Part shown: piece after piece, positions 18,439 through 28,193 of the stretch
Position numbering within the stretch: position 1 is the stretch's first letter
How the letters are laid out: every line of letters starts with the position of its first letter
From: Acinetobacter sp.
GTDB taxonomy: Bacteria; Pseudomonadota; Gammaproteobacteria; Pseudomonadales; Moraxellaceae
Length of the DNA: 38,372 nt
NCBI GenBank assembly: GCA_031277915.1
Contig: JAITLL010000049.1
Location: 1 to 38,372 of the forward strand
Reading direction: 5' to 3'
Made by a program: the position numbers and the translations under genes
Notes under the pieces: generated by a model
What the model was told of the DNA's origin: nothing
Databases searched by the model: none
The model's input: only the letters and a program-made list of their open reading frames with translations

Positions 18439-19336
18439 CCTCATTAAAAATAGTAGTTATGGAGGCACAATTGCGATTTTAGTTGCCTCTGTTTTGTGGG
18501 GAACAACAGGTACTGCGGCCACATTTGCTCCAACGCTTGGCCCACTTGCTATTGGCGCCGCAGCGATGGGCGGTGGAGGTCTTTTACAAGCTCTAGTTGC
18601 ATCACGAGCGATACGTGAAAACCGACAATTTATAAAGGAAAATCTTTTAATACTGCTTTTGGGTGTGGCGGCTGTTGGTATTTATCCTTTGGCTTTTTAT
18701 TCCTCAATGCATTATGCCGGCATTACGATTGGTACTGTGGTTTCAATTGGTTCTGCTCCACTGATTGCAGCAGTTTTAGAGCGATTCTTTGATCGTAAAG
18801 CTTTATCGGGTATCTGGTTTATAAGTTTTATTTGTGGTGTGCTTGGCGTAACGATGTTGTCGATGGGTGAAAGCCATGCAGTTCTAAATAGTACAAATCA
18901 ATGGAATAAAATTTTTGGTATTTTTCTTGGGCTTGTCGCGGCTACAACGTATTCAATTTATTCATGGGTTGCTAAAAGACTAATAGATCGAGGTGTTGCC
19001 TCTAAAGCTGCAATGGGCATGATTATGGGGGGTGGGGCAGTTATTTTGCTTCCTACTTTGTTGGTTACAGGTGGAGGGTTGTTGCAAAGCTCAACCAATT
19101 TACTTGTGGCTGGTTATATGATGCTGATTCCTATGTTTTTAGGTTATTTACTTTTCGGTTTCGGTCTAAAAACAATAAATGCCAGTAAAGCAACGACCTT
19201 AACTTTATTTGAACCTTTAGTTGCTGCAATTTTTGCCATTTTGTTAGTCGGTGAGCATGTATCATGGTTGGGATGGATAGGCATGTTTTTGATTTTCATT
19301 TGCATTTTGATGTTGTCAAAACCTGAAAATATTTAA
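18431..19336 (+). CDS. EamA/DMT family transporter
   Basis: Inner-membrane drug/metabolite transporter with about ten membrane helices in two EamA repeats (about 10-140 and 155-295). The opening ILVASVLWGTTGTAATF and the C-terminal ATTLTLFEPLVAAIFAILLVGE are typical of each half. It probably exports a small metabolite or toxic compound, but substrates in this family cannot be read from sequence. It is coupled to the TetR-type regulator by an eight-base overlap. Confidence 0.9.
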   Translation: MISLIKNSSYGGTIAILVASVLWGTTGTAATFAPTLGPLAIGAAAMGGGGLLQALVASRAIRENRQFIKENLLILLLGVAAVGIYPLAFYSSMHYAGITIGTVVSIGSAPLIAAVLERFFDRKALSGIWFISFICGVLGVTMLSMGESHAVLNSTNQWNKIFGIFLGLVAATTYSIYSWVAKRLIDRGVASKAAMGMIMGGGAVILLPTLLVTGGGLLQSSTNLLVAGYMMLIPMFLGYLLFGFGLKTINASKATTLTLFEPLVAAIFAILLVGEHVSWLGWIGMFLIFICILMLSKPENI

Positions 19337-19416
19337 AGAACTAAAACTTTTACGAGCTTGAGTTTAAATTGAATTTTTCTTAGTCTTAAAGCCAAGTTTT
19401 ATCGTTGATTTAAACA

Positions 19417-20763
19417 ATGAAAATAAAATTAATGCTTGTTGCGGGTTTATGGAGTTTTACATCATCGAGTTTTGCTCTAGATTTAGTTGAAACATATGAA
19501 CGCGCAAAACAAAATGATCCGACTTGGCAAGCGAATCAACAACAATTTGAAGCAGATCAGCTCAATTTAGGCTTAGCTACGGGTGCTTTATTACCTACAG
19601 TCACCTTGTCTGGAAAAATTAATCGTAATAGCCAAACAGTAAAACGTTCAAATTTTCCGGGTGTTGATCAAGAGGGACTTTCAGATGCTTTGGTGAGTAG
19701 TACATCGACCACCAAACAAGCAACTTTATCTGCTCGGCAGCCGCTTTTTCGTATGGATGCATGGGAAGGTTATAAACAAGTTAAAACCTCCGTTGCCTTA
19801 AGTGAAATTACCTTAAGACTGCAAAAACAAGATCATGTTTTAAATGTCGCAGAGGCTTATTTTAATGTACTGCGTCAGCAGGCACTGACCGCTGCATATT
19901 TACAAGAAGAAAAGGCTTTGCTCGAACAGCTTAATATGATGAACGCTAAGCTTAAAGAAGGTTTGGTGGCACGTAGTGATGTCAGTGAGGCAAATGCTCA
20001 ATATCAAAATGCCAGAGCCAATCGCATTGCGACCAATGTGCAGATTCTATTAGCTCAAGAGCAACTATCTGAATATATTGGCCCTTATCAAGATAAGCTT
20101 GCAGTATTGCGAAGTGATTTTATTTTTCAAAAACCTTATCCAGCCCAGCTTGATGATTGGTTAAGTTTAGCTCAACAACAAAATTTAAAAATTCAACAAG
20201 CGCGTTTACAACGACAATATGCCGAGGATCAACGCCGTGTGGAAAAAGCTGCACTTTATCCACAGATAGATGCAGTTGCCAGCTATGGCTATACCAAACA
20301 AACACCAGAAACACTTATTTCAACTGATGGAAAGTTTGACCAAGTTGGCGTAGAGATGAACTGGAATTTATTTAATGGAGGACAGACCCGAACTTCTATT
20401 AAAAAAGCCACTGTAGAGTTAAATAAAGCGCAATCCCAACTCGATGCGGCCATTCGCCGTGCCAATGTTGATGTGAAAAGTGCTTTTATGCAGGTAGATA
20501 CCGACCGTGCAAAGCTTGAAGCAAGAAAAGCAGCAATGGACTCTTCAGCACTGGTCTCTCAAGCTTCAAAAGCAAGTTATAACGAAGGCTTAAAAAGTAT
20601 GGTCGATGTTTTATTGGCGCAGCGTAATGCTTTTTCGGCAAAACAGGATTATCTTAATGCTCAATATGACTACTTATTAAATGTATTGCGTTTAAAAGCT
20701 GCTATAGGCCAATTAGGTGAAAAAGATCTGGTCGAATTAAACAGTTGGTTAACCTATCAGTAA
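19417..20763 (+). CDS. tolC: TolC family outer-membrane channel protein
   Basis: Outer-membrane efflux duct. A signal peptide (1-20, ending SFA) is followed by two outer-membrane-factor repeats (about 21-215 and 230-430) made of long coiled helices with interspersed strands. ETYERAKQNDPTW at the N-terminus is the usual TolC opening. Trimers would join periplasmic adaptors of RND, MFS or type I systems. No pump or adaptor gene is adjacent, which fits a general-purpose TolC that serves several pumps. At 448 residues it is a little shorter than E. coli TolC (493) and lacks the extended C-terminal tail. Confidence 0.88.
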   Translation: MKIKLMLVAGLWSFTSSSFALDLVETYERAKQNDPTWQANQQQFEADQLNLGLATGALLPTVTLSGKINRNSQTVKRSNFPGVDQEGLSDALVSSTSTTKQATLSARQPLFRMDAWEGYKQVKTSVALSEITLRLQKQDHVLNVAEAYFNVLRQQALTAAYLQEEKALLEQLNMMNAKLKEGLVARSDVSEANAQYQNARANRIATNVQILLAQEQLSEYIGPYQDKLAVLRSDFIFQKPYPAQLDDWLSLAQQQNLKIQQARLQRQYAEDQRRVEKAALYPQIDAVASYGYTKQTPETLISTDGKFDQVGVEMNWNLFNGGQTRTSIKKATVELNKAQSQLDAAIRRANVDVKSAFMQVDTDRAKLEARKAAMDSSALVSQASKASYNEGLKSMVDVLLAQRNAFSAKQDYLNAQYDYLLNVLRLKAAIGQLGEKDLVELNSWLTYQ

Positions 20764-20871
20764 TAAAAACATGCTTTTATCTGAATTTTAATTTTGTCAT
20801 AAAAATTTAATGATTGATGTGTTTTAATGCTCAATCATTTTATTCCTGCGCCATCATGTTGGAGGCTTCCC

Positions 20872-21594
20872 TTGAGTCCGAGTAATCCGGTGTTAAGCCA
20901 TCATATTTCTTCTCAATTTAATGAAGATTTGCAAGATGTAAACACAAAGTTTATGACCATGGGTGGCTTGGTCGAACAGCAGGTTGCCAATGCAATTCAT
21001 TCTTTACTTGATACAGATGCAAATTTAGCAATTGATGTTCAATTTAAAGATAATGCGGTTAATCAATTTGAGCGCGATATTGATGAAGGGCTAACGCTAA
21101 TTTTGGCGCGTCGTCATCCAGCAGCGATCGATTTACGTATGGTGATTGCGATGAGCAAAGCCAATACTGACCTTGAGCGTATTGGTGATGAAGCCGCAAA
21201 AATTGCCCGTATTGCACAAAACCTGTGTGAAGAAGGTGGCTCACCTCGTGGTTATATGGAAACTCGCCATATTGGTAACCAAGTTCGTGTCATGATTCAT
21301 GATGCACTTGATGCTTTTGCACGCTTAGATGCTGATCAGGCATTACGTGTACTTTTAGCAGATGCTGACATTGACCGTGAATATCAATCTGCAACGCGTA
21401 CATTAATGACTTATATGATTGAAGATCCTCGTCATATTGCTCGTGTGATTAACGTGATGTGGGTTTTACGTTCTTTAGAGCGTATTGGTGACCATGCGCG
21501 TAACATTGCTGAACAAGTGATTTATATGGCAAAAGGCTTTGATGCTCGCCATACCAAAATTGAAGAAATTGAAGCTAAAGTTCACGAAAAGTAA
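20872..21594 (+). CDS. phoU: Phosphate-signalling protein PhoU
   Basis: Helical cytoplasmic regulator that links the Pst transporter to the PhoR-PhoB system and restrains phosphate uptake. Two PhoU three-helix repeats are visible, with metal-contacting ExxxD-type motifs in TDLERIGDEAAKIA and RSLERIGDHARNIAE. I chose the TTG at 20872 because GGAGG sits six bases upstream and the family alignment starts there. A TTA... upstream frame opening at 20827 would add 15 unconserved residues and has no ribosome site. No pst genes are nearby. Confidence 0.92.
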   Translation: MSPSNPVLSHHISSQFNEDLQDVNTKFMTMGGLVEQQVANAIHSLLDTDANLAIDVQFKDNAVNQFERDIDEGLTLILARRHPAAIDLRMVIAMSKANTDLERIGDEAAKIARIAQNLCEEGGSPRGYMETRHIGNQVRVMIHDALDAFARLDADQALRVLLADADIDREYQSATRTLMTYMIEDPRHIARVINVMWVLRSLERIGDHARNIAEQVIYMAKGFDARHTKIEEIEAKVHEK

Positions 21595-21611
21595 TACTTG
21601 AACTGAAATAT

Positions 21612-21642
21612 CTAAAGGCCTATGAAACAAGGCCTTTTTATT
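21612..21642 (+). terminator. Intrinsic terminator of phoU
   Basis: AAAGGCC/GGCCTTT with a loop of about ten bases is followed by a T-rich tract, 20 bases after the stop codon. Confidence 0.8.
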
Positions 21643-21657
21643 TTTAAAATAATAGAT

Positions 21658-21694
21658 AAAAAAATGTCCCGAACTTTGGGGGAAGTTCAGGACA
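21658..21694 (-). terminator. Strong minus-strand terminator with a C-rich loop
   Basis: On the minus strand UGUCC-U-GAACUU pairs with AAGUUC-G-GGACA around a loop of CCCCCA and is followed by seven U residues. The U-G pair becomes an A-C mismatch on the plus strand, where no T run follows. It therefore ends a minus-strand RNA, yet yggX already stops at 21845-21873. Confidence 0.85.
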
Positions 21695-21806
21695 GAAAAT
21701 CAAGTGCACTAAGAGAAAACACGACAAGGATCGTGTCTCACTTGCTATGAATTGATAATAAGGTTTCATTGAATTCATGTCATGTAGAGTCCTGTGCGCT
21801 CTATGT
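21658..21806 (-). ncRNA. Candidate small RNA, about 150 nt
   Basis: A promoter, three hairpins and a terminator lie in order on the minus strand of an intergenic region of 308 bases. The hairpins are TAGAG/CTCTA (near 21785-21803), ACACGA/TCGTGT (21719-21736) and the C-loop terminator. There is no open reading frame with a ribosome site. The exposed UCCCCC loop could pair with G-rich ribosome binding sites, as known C-rich-loop sRNAs do. I cannot match it to a named sRNA. Confidence 0.55.
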
Positions 21807-21811
21807 AAGGC

Positions 21812-21840
21812 TTTATATGTTTGTGTAAGTTTCACGTAAA
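21812..21840 (-). promoter_or_regulatory. Candidate promoter of the small RNA
   Basis: On the minus strand TTTACG (21840-21835), a spacer of exactly 17 bases and TATAAA (21817-21812) lie directly after the yggX terminator. Transcription would start near 21806. Confidence 0.5.
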
Positions 21841-21878
21841 AAAAGGCAGGTCTATGTATATAGACCTGCCTTTTTAAT
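21841..21878. terminator. Bidirectional terminator downstream of yggX
   Basis: The stem AGGCAGGTCTAT/ATAGACCTGCCT with a short loop has A/T runs on both sides, about 25 bases after the yggX stop. It closes the argH-yggX unit. Confidence 0.93.
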
Positions 21879-21902
21879 GATGATGAGCTTAGAACAAGCT
21901 AA

Positions 21903-22172
21903 TTATTCCGGCTTCCAACCTTCTGCTTTTTCAACGCTTTCATCATTGTTAAAGAACTTTTCACGTTGCTCTTCAAGAAACTTTTTCGCTTCTGGTTCAA
22001 ACACGTTTAAACGCTTTTCATTAATCAGCGTAGTTTGGTGTTGCAACCATTCTTGCCATGCTTGTTTAGAAACATTTTCAAAAAAATCTTGGCCTTTAGC
22101 ACCAGGAAAAGGAGCGAAGTCTAAACCTTCCATTTCCTTTTGATATTTACGACAAAATACTTGGCGACTCAT
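21903..22172 (-). CDS. yggX: YggX family Fe(2+)-trafficking protein
   Basis: Small cytoplasmic protein (89 residues) linked in enterobacteria to protection of iron-sulfur clusters from oxidation. The opening [18 protein letters not shown] with its conserved Cys7 and the [14 protein letters not shown] segment are diagnostic. It starts ten bases after the argH stop on the same strand, so the two are cotranscribed. In E. coli the partner is mutY, so this arrangement is different. Confidence 0.94.
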   Translation of the reverse strand: MSRQVFCRKYQKEMEGLDFAPFPGAKGQDFFENVSKQAWQEWLQHQTTLINEKRLNVFEPEAKKFLEEQREKFFNNDESVEKAEGWKPE

Positions 22173-22181
22173 GGTTTATCC

Positions 22182-23615
22182 TTAAGCGTATAACTGTTCT
22201 AAACGTGTATGGGCACGCGCAATTGCAGCTTCAACCTGTTTTGGTGAAGTTCCACCAATATGATCACGTGCATTTACCGAAGCTTCTAGTGTTAAGGCTT
22301 TATCAAATACGTCTGCTGTGATTAAGTCAGAGAATTGTTGTAATTGCTCAAGTGTTAACTCAGATAAGTCTTTTTCTTCAGCTACACCTAATGCAACAGC
22401 TTTACCTACAATTTCATGCGCATCACGGAACGCAACGCCTTTTTTCACTAAGTAGTCAGCAAGGTCAGTTGCAGTCGAGAATCCGCGAAGGGCAGCCTCA
22501 CGCATGATTTCAATATTTGGAACCAATGCAGGAATCATGTCTGCAAATGCCATGAGTGAGCCACGAACCGTATCGATGGCATCAAATAACGGCTCTTTAT
22601 CTTCTTGGTTATCTTTGTTGTACGCCAATGGCTGACCCTTCATAAGCGTAAGTAAGCTAATCAAGTCACCAAATACACGGCCAGATTTACCACGAATCAG
22701 TTCAGGAACATCTGGATTTTTCTTCTGTGGCATGATTGAAGAGCCAGTACAGAAACGATCAGGAATATTCACAAATTTGAACTGTGCAGATGTCCAAAGA
22801 ATAAGTTCTTCTGACATACGTGATAAGTGCATCATGATCAGTGCTGCAGCAGAATTGAATTCAATAGCAAAGTCGCGGTCAGATACAGCATCAAGAGAGT
22901 TTTCAGATACAGCATCAAAACCGAGTAATTCGGCTGTGTAAGCACGGTCAATCGGGTAAGTTGTACCAGCAAGAGCAGCTGAACCAAGTGGCATACGATT
23001 TACACGCTTACGGCAGTCTTGGAGACGCTCAGTGTCGCGAACCAACATTTCAAACCATGCCAATAAATGATGGCCGAAAGTTACTGGTTGAGCTGTTTGT
23101 AAGTGAGTGAAGCCAGGCATAATGGTATTTACATTTTTAGCAGCCAAACCTAACAAGCCGTTTTGTAAACGTTTTAATAAACCTAAAATGTCATCAATTT
23201 CGTCACGTAGGTATAGACGAATATCGGTTGCAACCTGATCATTACGGCTACGGCCAGTGTGAAGTTTTTTACCAGTAATACCGATACGTTGAGTCAAACG
23301 TGATTCAATGTTCATGTGAACATCTTCAAGATCGATACGCCATTCAAAGTTTCCAGCTTCAATTTCTGCACGAATGGTGCTTAAACCTTCAATAATGTCG
23401 TCTCGTTCTGCTTCTGTCAGTACGCCAACTTTCGCAAGCATGGTAGCATGCGCAATAGAACCAGCGATGTCTTGCTTATAAAAACGTTGGTCAAACTGAA
23501 CAGAGGCGGTAAATTCGGCTACGAAAGCATCCGTCGCTTCAGAAAAACGACCACCCCACATACCTGAGGTTTGGTCTGGGGCTGCTGAATTAGGGGGATT
23601 TGAAGATGTGGTCAT
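22182..23615 (-). CDS. argH: Argininosuccinate lyase
   Basis: Splits argininosuccinate into arginine and fumarate, the last step of arginine synthesis. The superfamily signature [12 protein letters not shown] is intact, and [12 protein letters not shown] and [11 protein letters not shown] are the other active-site regions. The first 18 residues are a Ser/Asn/Pro-rich tail before MWGGRF, where the family core begins. The ATG at 23615 lies inside the oppositely oriented algZ frame (23606 onward), so the two starts overlap head to head by ten bases. The ribosome site is weak. Confidence 0.95.
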   Translation of the reverse strand: MTTSSNPPNSAAPDQTSGMWGGRFSEATDAFVAEFTASVQFDQRFYKQDIAGSIAHATMLAKVGVLTEAERDDIIEGLSTIRAEIEAGNFEWRIDLEDVHMNIESRLTQRIGITGKKLHTGRSRNDQVATDIRLYLRDEIDDILGLLKRLQNGLLGLAAKNVNTIMPGFTHLQTAQPVTFGHHLLAWFEMLVRDTERLQDCRKRVNRMPLGSAALAGTTYPIDRAYTAELLGFDAVSENSLDAVSDRDFAIEFNSAAALIMMHLSRMSEELILWTSAQFKFVNIPDRFCTGSSIMPQKKNPDVPELIRGKSGRVFGDLISLLTLMKGQPLAYNKDNQEDKEPLFDAIDTVRGSLMAFADMIPALVPNIEIMREAALRGFSTATDLADYLVKKGVAFRDAHEIVGKAVALGVAEEKDLSELTLEQLQQFSDLITADVFDKALTLEASVNARDHIGGTSPKQVEAAIARAHTRLEQLYA

Positions 23616-24745
23616 GGTGGCTCAGTAAAATAAAAAAGAGTATATCACTTGCCGAAGCTCAACAAACAAAGTTGTTTTCTACAGCATATCGAAATCAAAA
23701 TTCCTCCTATTTTTTTACGAAAATTGATCGTTGGCAACATTTATTAGAATTAATTATTGCAAGTAATGTTTTGGCGCTGGTTTTGGCATTGGCTGAAGCA
23801 CAGTCTTGGCATGTATTAAGTGGAGCACGTCTTTTACAATATATCGTTTTTATTAACTGGGTGATCTTGTCTTTTTTTGCCTTAGTTGAATATTTTCAGA
23901 ATTTTTTTAGCCGCCTTCAGCAAAAATATGCGTTGGCAATTGGTTTTATCATGCTACAAGCGATTGTTGTGGTGACCACCATCATAAGTAATTTTTTTCA
24001 ATTTGGAGTTTTGAAAAGAACGACTGTTATAACGCAGGACTGGAGCATTTATTTTACCAATGTACCTTTATATTTAAGTTATGGAATATTGCTCGGGGCA
24101 TTCTGTCTACGTTATTTATATGTCCGTGAACAATGGCTACATCAACAATATGCTGAGTTAAATGCACGTATTCAGGCCATGCAGGCACGCATTCATCCTC
24201 ATTTCTTATTTAATAGCTTAAATAATGTCGTGAGTTTAATTACTATCGATCCAGATAAAGCGGAAAGTATGCTCATTAGTTTGTCACGACTATTTAGGGC
24301 GAGTTTTCAAGAATTAAAATTGGTGAGCTTGTATGAAGAAATTGAGCTTAGTAAACAATATTTAATGATTGAACAGATACGTTTGGGCGAGCGTTTACAA
24401 GTTGACTGGAAAGTGGAACTCGAACCTTTGCAATTAAAGCAGGTCACTATTCCTTTATTAACATTACAACCTTTGTTAGAAAATAGTATTTTTCATGGGG
24501 TAGAACCAATGATGGGTAAAGCAACCATTGGGGTATTGGTTGAAATATTGCACAATCAGGTCAGTATAGTCATTACCAACCCGTATACAGACGATACAAT
24601 AAAATCACGGAAAGGGCATGGAATCGCTCTTGAAAATGTTAAACAGCGCTTGAAGGCGTATTATGGGAATTCAGTTAGATTCCAGGTGTATAAGGGTGAA
24701 GCTCTATATACCACTATTATGGGCTATCAATACCAATCAAAATAA
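23606..24745 (+). CDS. algZ: Sensor histidine kinase of the AlgZ/LytS type
   Basis: Membrane sensor partner of the AlgR-type regulator that follows. Four or so membrane helices cover about residues 45-180. The His_kinase domain has the phosphorylation motif HPHFLFN. The ATPase part shows [12 protein letters not shown] (N box) and [13 protein letters not shown] (G box). I chose ATG at 23606, with GGGGGA seven bases upstream; the TTG at 23600 is too close to that site. The start region overlaps argH on the other strand. The signal sensed is unknown. In Pseudomonas this pair controls alginate and type IV pili. Confidence 0.9.
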   Translation: MWSWWLSKIKKSISLAEAQQTKLFSTAYRNQNSSYFFTKIDRWQHLLELIIASNVLALVLALAEAQSWHVLSGARLLQYIVFINWVILSFFALVEYFQNFFSRLQQKYALAIGFIMLQAIVVVTTIISNFFQFGVLKRTTVITQDWSIYFTNVPLYLSYGILLGAFCLRYLYVREQWLHQQYAELNARIQAMQARIHPHFLFNSLNNVVSLITIDPDKAESMLISLSRLFRASFQELKLVSLYEEIELSKQYLMIEQIRLGERLQVDWKVELEPLQLKQVTIPLLTLQPLLENSIFHGVEPMMGKATIGVLVEILHNQVSIVITNPYTDDTIKSRKGHGIALENVKQRLKAYYGNSVRFQVYKGEALYTTIMGYQYQSK

Positions 24746-24805
24746 TAAGTCAGTCAGAGTTAACCATAAAAAAATGGACCAAGTTAACAGTGACAAGGAG
24801 GATGA

Positions 24806-25546
24806 ATGAAGGTGCTAATTTGTGATGACGAGCCACTTGCAGTGGAGCGATTGTCACGTTTAGTTTCAAAGATGGGACATGAAGTTGTAGCAATAGCTCA
24901 TCATGGCCAAGATGCCTTGGAACAGGCACGGCTTCATCAACCGGATGTAATTTTACTTGATATCCAAATGCCGGGTATGAATGGCCTCGTCTGTGCGGAA
25001 CAACTAAGTCAGCTTAACCCTCGACCTGCTATTGTGTTTTGTACAGCTTATGATCAGCATGCTTTGGAAGCATTTAAGTCACAAGCACAAGCCTATCTTC
25101 TTAAGCCAATTGATCCTAAAGAACTTGAACAGGCCTTGAATCAATTGACACAGCTTACACAAGCACAGCTGAATGCCTTGTCAAACCATGAGTTTTTACA
25201 GGACTTAAAAACCCAAAGACATCAAATTGCTGCTAAAACCTATCGCGGAGTTGAGCTGATCCCTGTTGAAAATATCTATTATTTTTTGGCAGATCAGAAA
25301 TATGTGACGGTACGTCATAAAAATGGCACTGTATTAATTGATGAAACACTTAAAGAACTTGAAACTGAGTTTCTAGATCAATTTATTCGTATACATCGAA
25401 ATGCATTGGTCTCAATTGCATATTTAGATGGTTTGGAACTCGTCAGTTCAGGTCAATATCAGGTTCGATTACGTGGTTTAGATGAAAGACTTTCTGTTAG
25501 TCGTCGTCATTTATCAAGTCTTAGAGAACGGATACATCAGCTTTAA
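24806..25546 (+). CDS. algR: LytTR response regulator of the AlgR type
   Basis: The N-terminal receiver domain (1-120) has DDEP at the start, the phosphoacceptor aspartate in VILLDIQMPGMNG, and a Lys in YLLKPID. The C-terminal LytTR DNA-binding domain covers about 140-243 (IYYFLADQKYVTVRHKNG, IRIHRNALVS). Its partner is the sensor kinase 60 bases upstream. AAGGAGG precedes the ATG. The order argH/algZ-algR-hemC is the same as in Pseudomonas, which supports the name. The genes it controls here are not known from sequence. Confidence 0.92.
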   Translation: MKVLICDDEPLAVERLSRLVSKMGHEVVAIAHHGQDALEQARLHQPDVILLDIQMPGMNGLVCAEQLSQLNPRPAIVFCTAYDQHALEAFKSQAQAYLLKPIDPKELEQALNQLTQLTQAQLNALSNHEFLQDLKTQRHQIAAKTYRGVELIPVENIYYFLADQKYVTVRHKNGTVLIDETLKELETEFLDQFIRIHRNALVSIAYLDGLELVSSGQYQVRLRGLDERLSVSRRHLSSLRERIHQL

Positions 25547-25646
25547 CCTGTACCTGTCTTATTTTTGCTTGTGAGATTTTACTTGCAATTTTAAGGGATC
25601 AAGTTAAGTTTAGGGTGTATTGTTTGACCAGCCCATACTTGAATTT

Positions 25647-26564
25647 ATGAAAACCTTGAAAATTGCTACACGACAAAGCCCACTTGCTCTTTGGCAGGCA
25701 GAACACATTCGTGCCCGTTTACAGGAGCTTCACCCAGATTTAACAGTAGAGTTGGTCAAATTTGTCACGCAGGGCGATAAAATTTTAGATACGCCTTTAG
25801 CAAAAATTGGTGGTAAAGGTTTATTTGTTAAAGAATTGGAAGCTGCTCTTTTAGATGGTCGCGCGGACCTTGCCGTACATTCAATGAAAGATGTACCAAT
25901 GGCACTACCAGAAGGTTTAACCTTGGCAGTCATTTGCGAGCGCGAAGACCCATTAGATGCTTTCGTTTCAAATCATTTTGAAAAATTTGCCGATTTGCCG
26001 CAAGGTGCTAAAGTTGGTACGTCAAGTTTACGTCGTAAATCCCAAATTTTAAAACAACGTCCAGATCTACAAATTATTGATTTACGCGGTAACGTTGGGA
26101 CACGCTTATCTAAGCTAGATGATGGTCAATACGACGCGATTATTTTGGCAAGCGCGGGTTTAAAGCGCTTAGGGTTAGCTGAGCGTATTCGTCATTGTAT
26201 TGAGCCAAGTGTAAGTTTACCTGCCGTTGGACAGGGGGCTCTTGGTTTGGAATGCCGTGCAGATGACCAAGAAGTATTAGCTTTAATTCAACCTCTTTTA
26301 CACATAGAGACTGATGTTTGTGTACGTGCTGAGCGAGCTTTTAATGCCTATCTTGAAGGGGGCTGTCAAGTCCCGATTGCGGGTTATGCAACATTACAAG
26401 GTGGCAAAATTCATATTGAAGGCCGTGTAGGTAGTGTTGATGGTCAAACTTTATTGCGTGCTGAGCTGAGCGATGAAACTCACAATGCCCAGCAGTTAGG
26501 TGAAAACCTTGCCCGAAACTTACTTGATCAAGGCGCTGGCGATTTATTAAAGGCTCTTTACTAA
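25647..26564 (+). CDS. hemC: Hydroxymethylbilane synthase (porphobilinogen deaminase)
   Basis: Joins four porphobilinogen units into hydroxymethylbilane for haem. The dipyrromethane cofactor is attached to the Cys of EGGCQVPIA near residue 240. [11 protein letters not shown] and [10 protein letters not shown] are the usual substrate-binding segments. I chose ATG at 25647 since the conserved [14 protein letters not shown] begins there; a TTG nine codons upstream in frame has no support. Only a poor ribosome site is visible. The hemD gene follows four bases after the stop. Confidence 0.95.
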   Translation: MKTLKIATRQSPLALWQAEHIRARLQELHPDLTVELVKFVTQGDKILDTPLAKIGGKGLFVKELEAALLDGRADLAVHSMKDVPMALPEGLTLAVICEREDPLDAFVSNHFEKFADLPQGAKVGTSSLRRKSQILKQRPDLQIIDLRGNVGTRLSKLDDGQYDAIILASAGLKRLGLAERIRHCIEPSVSLPAVGQGALGLECRADDQEVLALIQPLLHIETDVCVRAERAFNAYLEGGCQVPIAGYATLQGGKIHIEGRVGSVDGQTLLRAELSDETHNAQQLGENLARNLLDQGAGDLLKALY

Positions 26565-26568
26565 AGCC

Positions 26569-27336
26569 ATGTTGTTTATCAATACCCGACCTGACTCACG
26601 TGCAGCTGAATTAACTCAAGCTTTGCAAAAAAAGGGATATCAGGTCGAGTCTTTACCGCTTTTAGAACTGGTTGCTCAGCCTTTTTCAGATTCACTTTTT
26701 CAGCTCTACCAGCAGTTAAGAGGGGCACAAGCGATAGTCGTTGTGAGTCCCACTGCTGTTGATGTGGGTATGCACTACTTAGCACAAAGTGGTTTAAAGC
26801 TAGATGGCTTAAAACATATTCAGTGGATTGCGGTTGGGCAAGCTACAGCTAATCGTCTTCATGAGTATGGAGTTGACGCGCATGTTCCAGAAGTAGAAAC
26901 TTCTGAGGGTATGCTCAGTCTACCTATTCTTTATAATATGCAGCAGACGGGTAGCGTGGCTTTTTGGAGAGGAAAAGGCGGCCGTCAATTTATGATGGAT
27001 ACTTTGCAGCAGCAAGGGATTCAGATTTTGAATTTTGTCTTATATCATCGGCAGTGCCCAGAAGTTTCATATTTGACATTCAAACATCTGACACAAAATT
27101 CAATTTATAATTTAGAAAAATGGCTGGTCTTAATTACCAGTGAGGCAAGCTGGAAATATTGGTTAGAGCTTTGTTTAAAAAATAATGTACAACCTGATTG
27201 TGTATATCTGGTTTTAGGACCACGTCTTTTTCAACTTGTTAAAAAATATCACGATCAGCAACAGGCTCATTTTCACATTATTCAACTTGAAAATTTATCG
27301 CCTTCGGGGATGATTCATCACATTCAGGCATTATAA
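26569..27336 (+). CDS. hemD: Uroporphyrinogen-III synthase
   Basis: Closes hydroxymethylbilane with inversion of ring D. Sequence conservation in this family is low, but the two-lobed HemD fold is indicated by INTRPDSRAAELTQAL at the start, VVVSPTAVDVG and IAVGQATANRL in the first lobe and ITSEASWKYWL in the second. Position directly after hemC and before hemX is the common order. The gap to hemC is four bases, so translation is coupled. Confidence 0.9.
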   Translation: MLFINTRPDSRAAELTQALQKKGYQVESLPLLELVAQPFSDSLFQLYQQLRGAQAIVVVSPTAVDVGMHYLAQSGLKLDGLKHIQWIAVGQATANRLHEYGVDAHVPEVETSEGMLSLPILYNMQQTGSVAFWRGKGGRQFMMDTLQQQGIQILNFVLYHRQCPEVSYLTFKHLTQNSIYNLEKWLVLITSEASWKYWLELCLKNNVQPDCVYLVLGPRLFQLVKKYHDQQQAHFHIIQLENLSPSGMIHHIQAL

Positions 27337-27344
27337 GGATTCGT

Positions 27345-28184
27345 ATGAGAAAACTTGTTTCTATCATCATTTTGCTGAGCATGGCTTGGTTGGCTAAGCT
27401 CAGCTACGATATGTGGCAAATTTCTCGTACTGTTCCAGAACTTCAACAAAGTTTACTGCAATCGGAACAACAATATGCCAATTTGAATGATCAATTGGTT
27501 GCTTTACAAAGACAAATACAGAATCAGCCAAATAATAATGCCACAACAGCTCATGTAATGAGTACTGATACCATTCATACAGGCATAACACCAACGGTCT
27601 TAATTAAACAAAAACTGGATTTAATTCAGTTTGCAATTGATCAACAACAGTTTATTTATGCTGTAGATCATTTAACTCAGTTACAACAATCCTTACCACA
27701 ATATGAAATTGCTCCAGCATTGCAACACAGCTTAAATCAGGCACTTGAACAAGATAAACAGGCAGTTCAACAATTCACCTTGGCTCAAAATCAGCGCCAT
27801 CAACTGATTGATGAGTTACTACAAAATATTGATAAAAATATTCAGCAAGAATTAACTCGACCTAAACTTGAAATGAATCAATCTGAGGCCGTGTCATGGT
27901 GGAAAAAATGGTTCCGTATTGAAAAAGTGGAAACACCATCTATTAATCTAATGAATCGAAGTGTGGTACTTAAAGAGGTGCAATTAAGACTGTTAGTTGC
28001 TGAACAGGCACTCAATCAGGGCAACATGTCTGAATATCAAAACGAATTGCAGTCTGTAATACAGAAGTTAAATGAAATGCCAGATGCGAACAGCCAACAA
28101 CTGAAAAATCGTATTGCTAAAGTAGCTCACTTATCAATAGTACCTGTTCCTAAATTATCGACACTTGGGCTAATCGGCTCATAA
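27345..28184 (+). CDS. hemX: HemX-like membrane protein
   Basis: One N-terminal membrane helix (about residues 4-20) is followed by a Gln-rich coiled coil (about 28-62) and a helical periplasmic domain. In E. coli the equivalent is annotated as a putative uroporphyrinogen-III methyltransferase, yet no methyltransferase motif is seen here or expected; a scaffold role in haem synthesis is only a suggestion. At 279 residues it is shorter than E. coli HemX (393). AAGGA precedes the start, eight bases after hemD. Confidence 0.75.
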   Translation: MRKLVSIIILLSMAWLAKLSYDMWQISRTVPELQQSLLQSEQQYANLNDQLVALQRQIQNQPNNNATTAHVMSTDTIHTGITPTVLIKQKLDLIQFAIDQQQFIYAVDHLTQLQQSLPQYEIAPALQHSLNQALEQDKQAVQQFTLAQNQRHQLIDELLQNIDKNIQQELTRPKLEMNQSEAVSWWKKWFRIEKVETPSINLMNRSVVLKEVQLRLLVAEQALNQGNMSEYQNELQSVIQKLNEMPDANSQQLKNRIAKVAHLSIVPVPKLSTLGLIGS

Positions 28185-28193
28185 GGAGGACAT

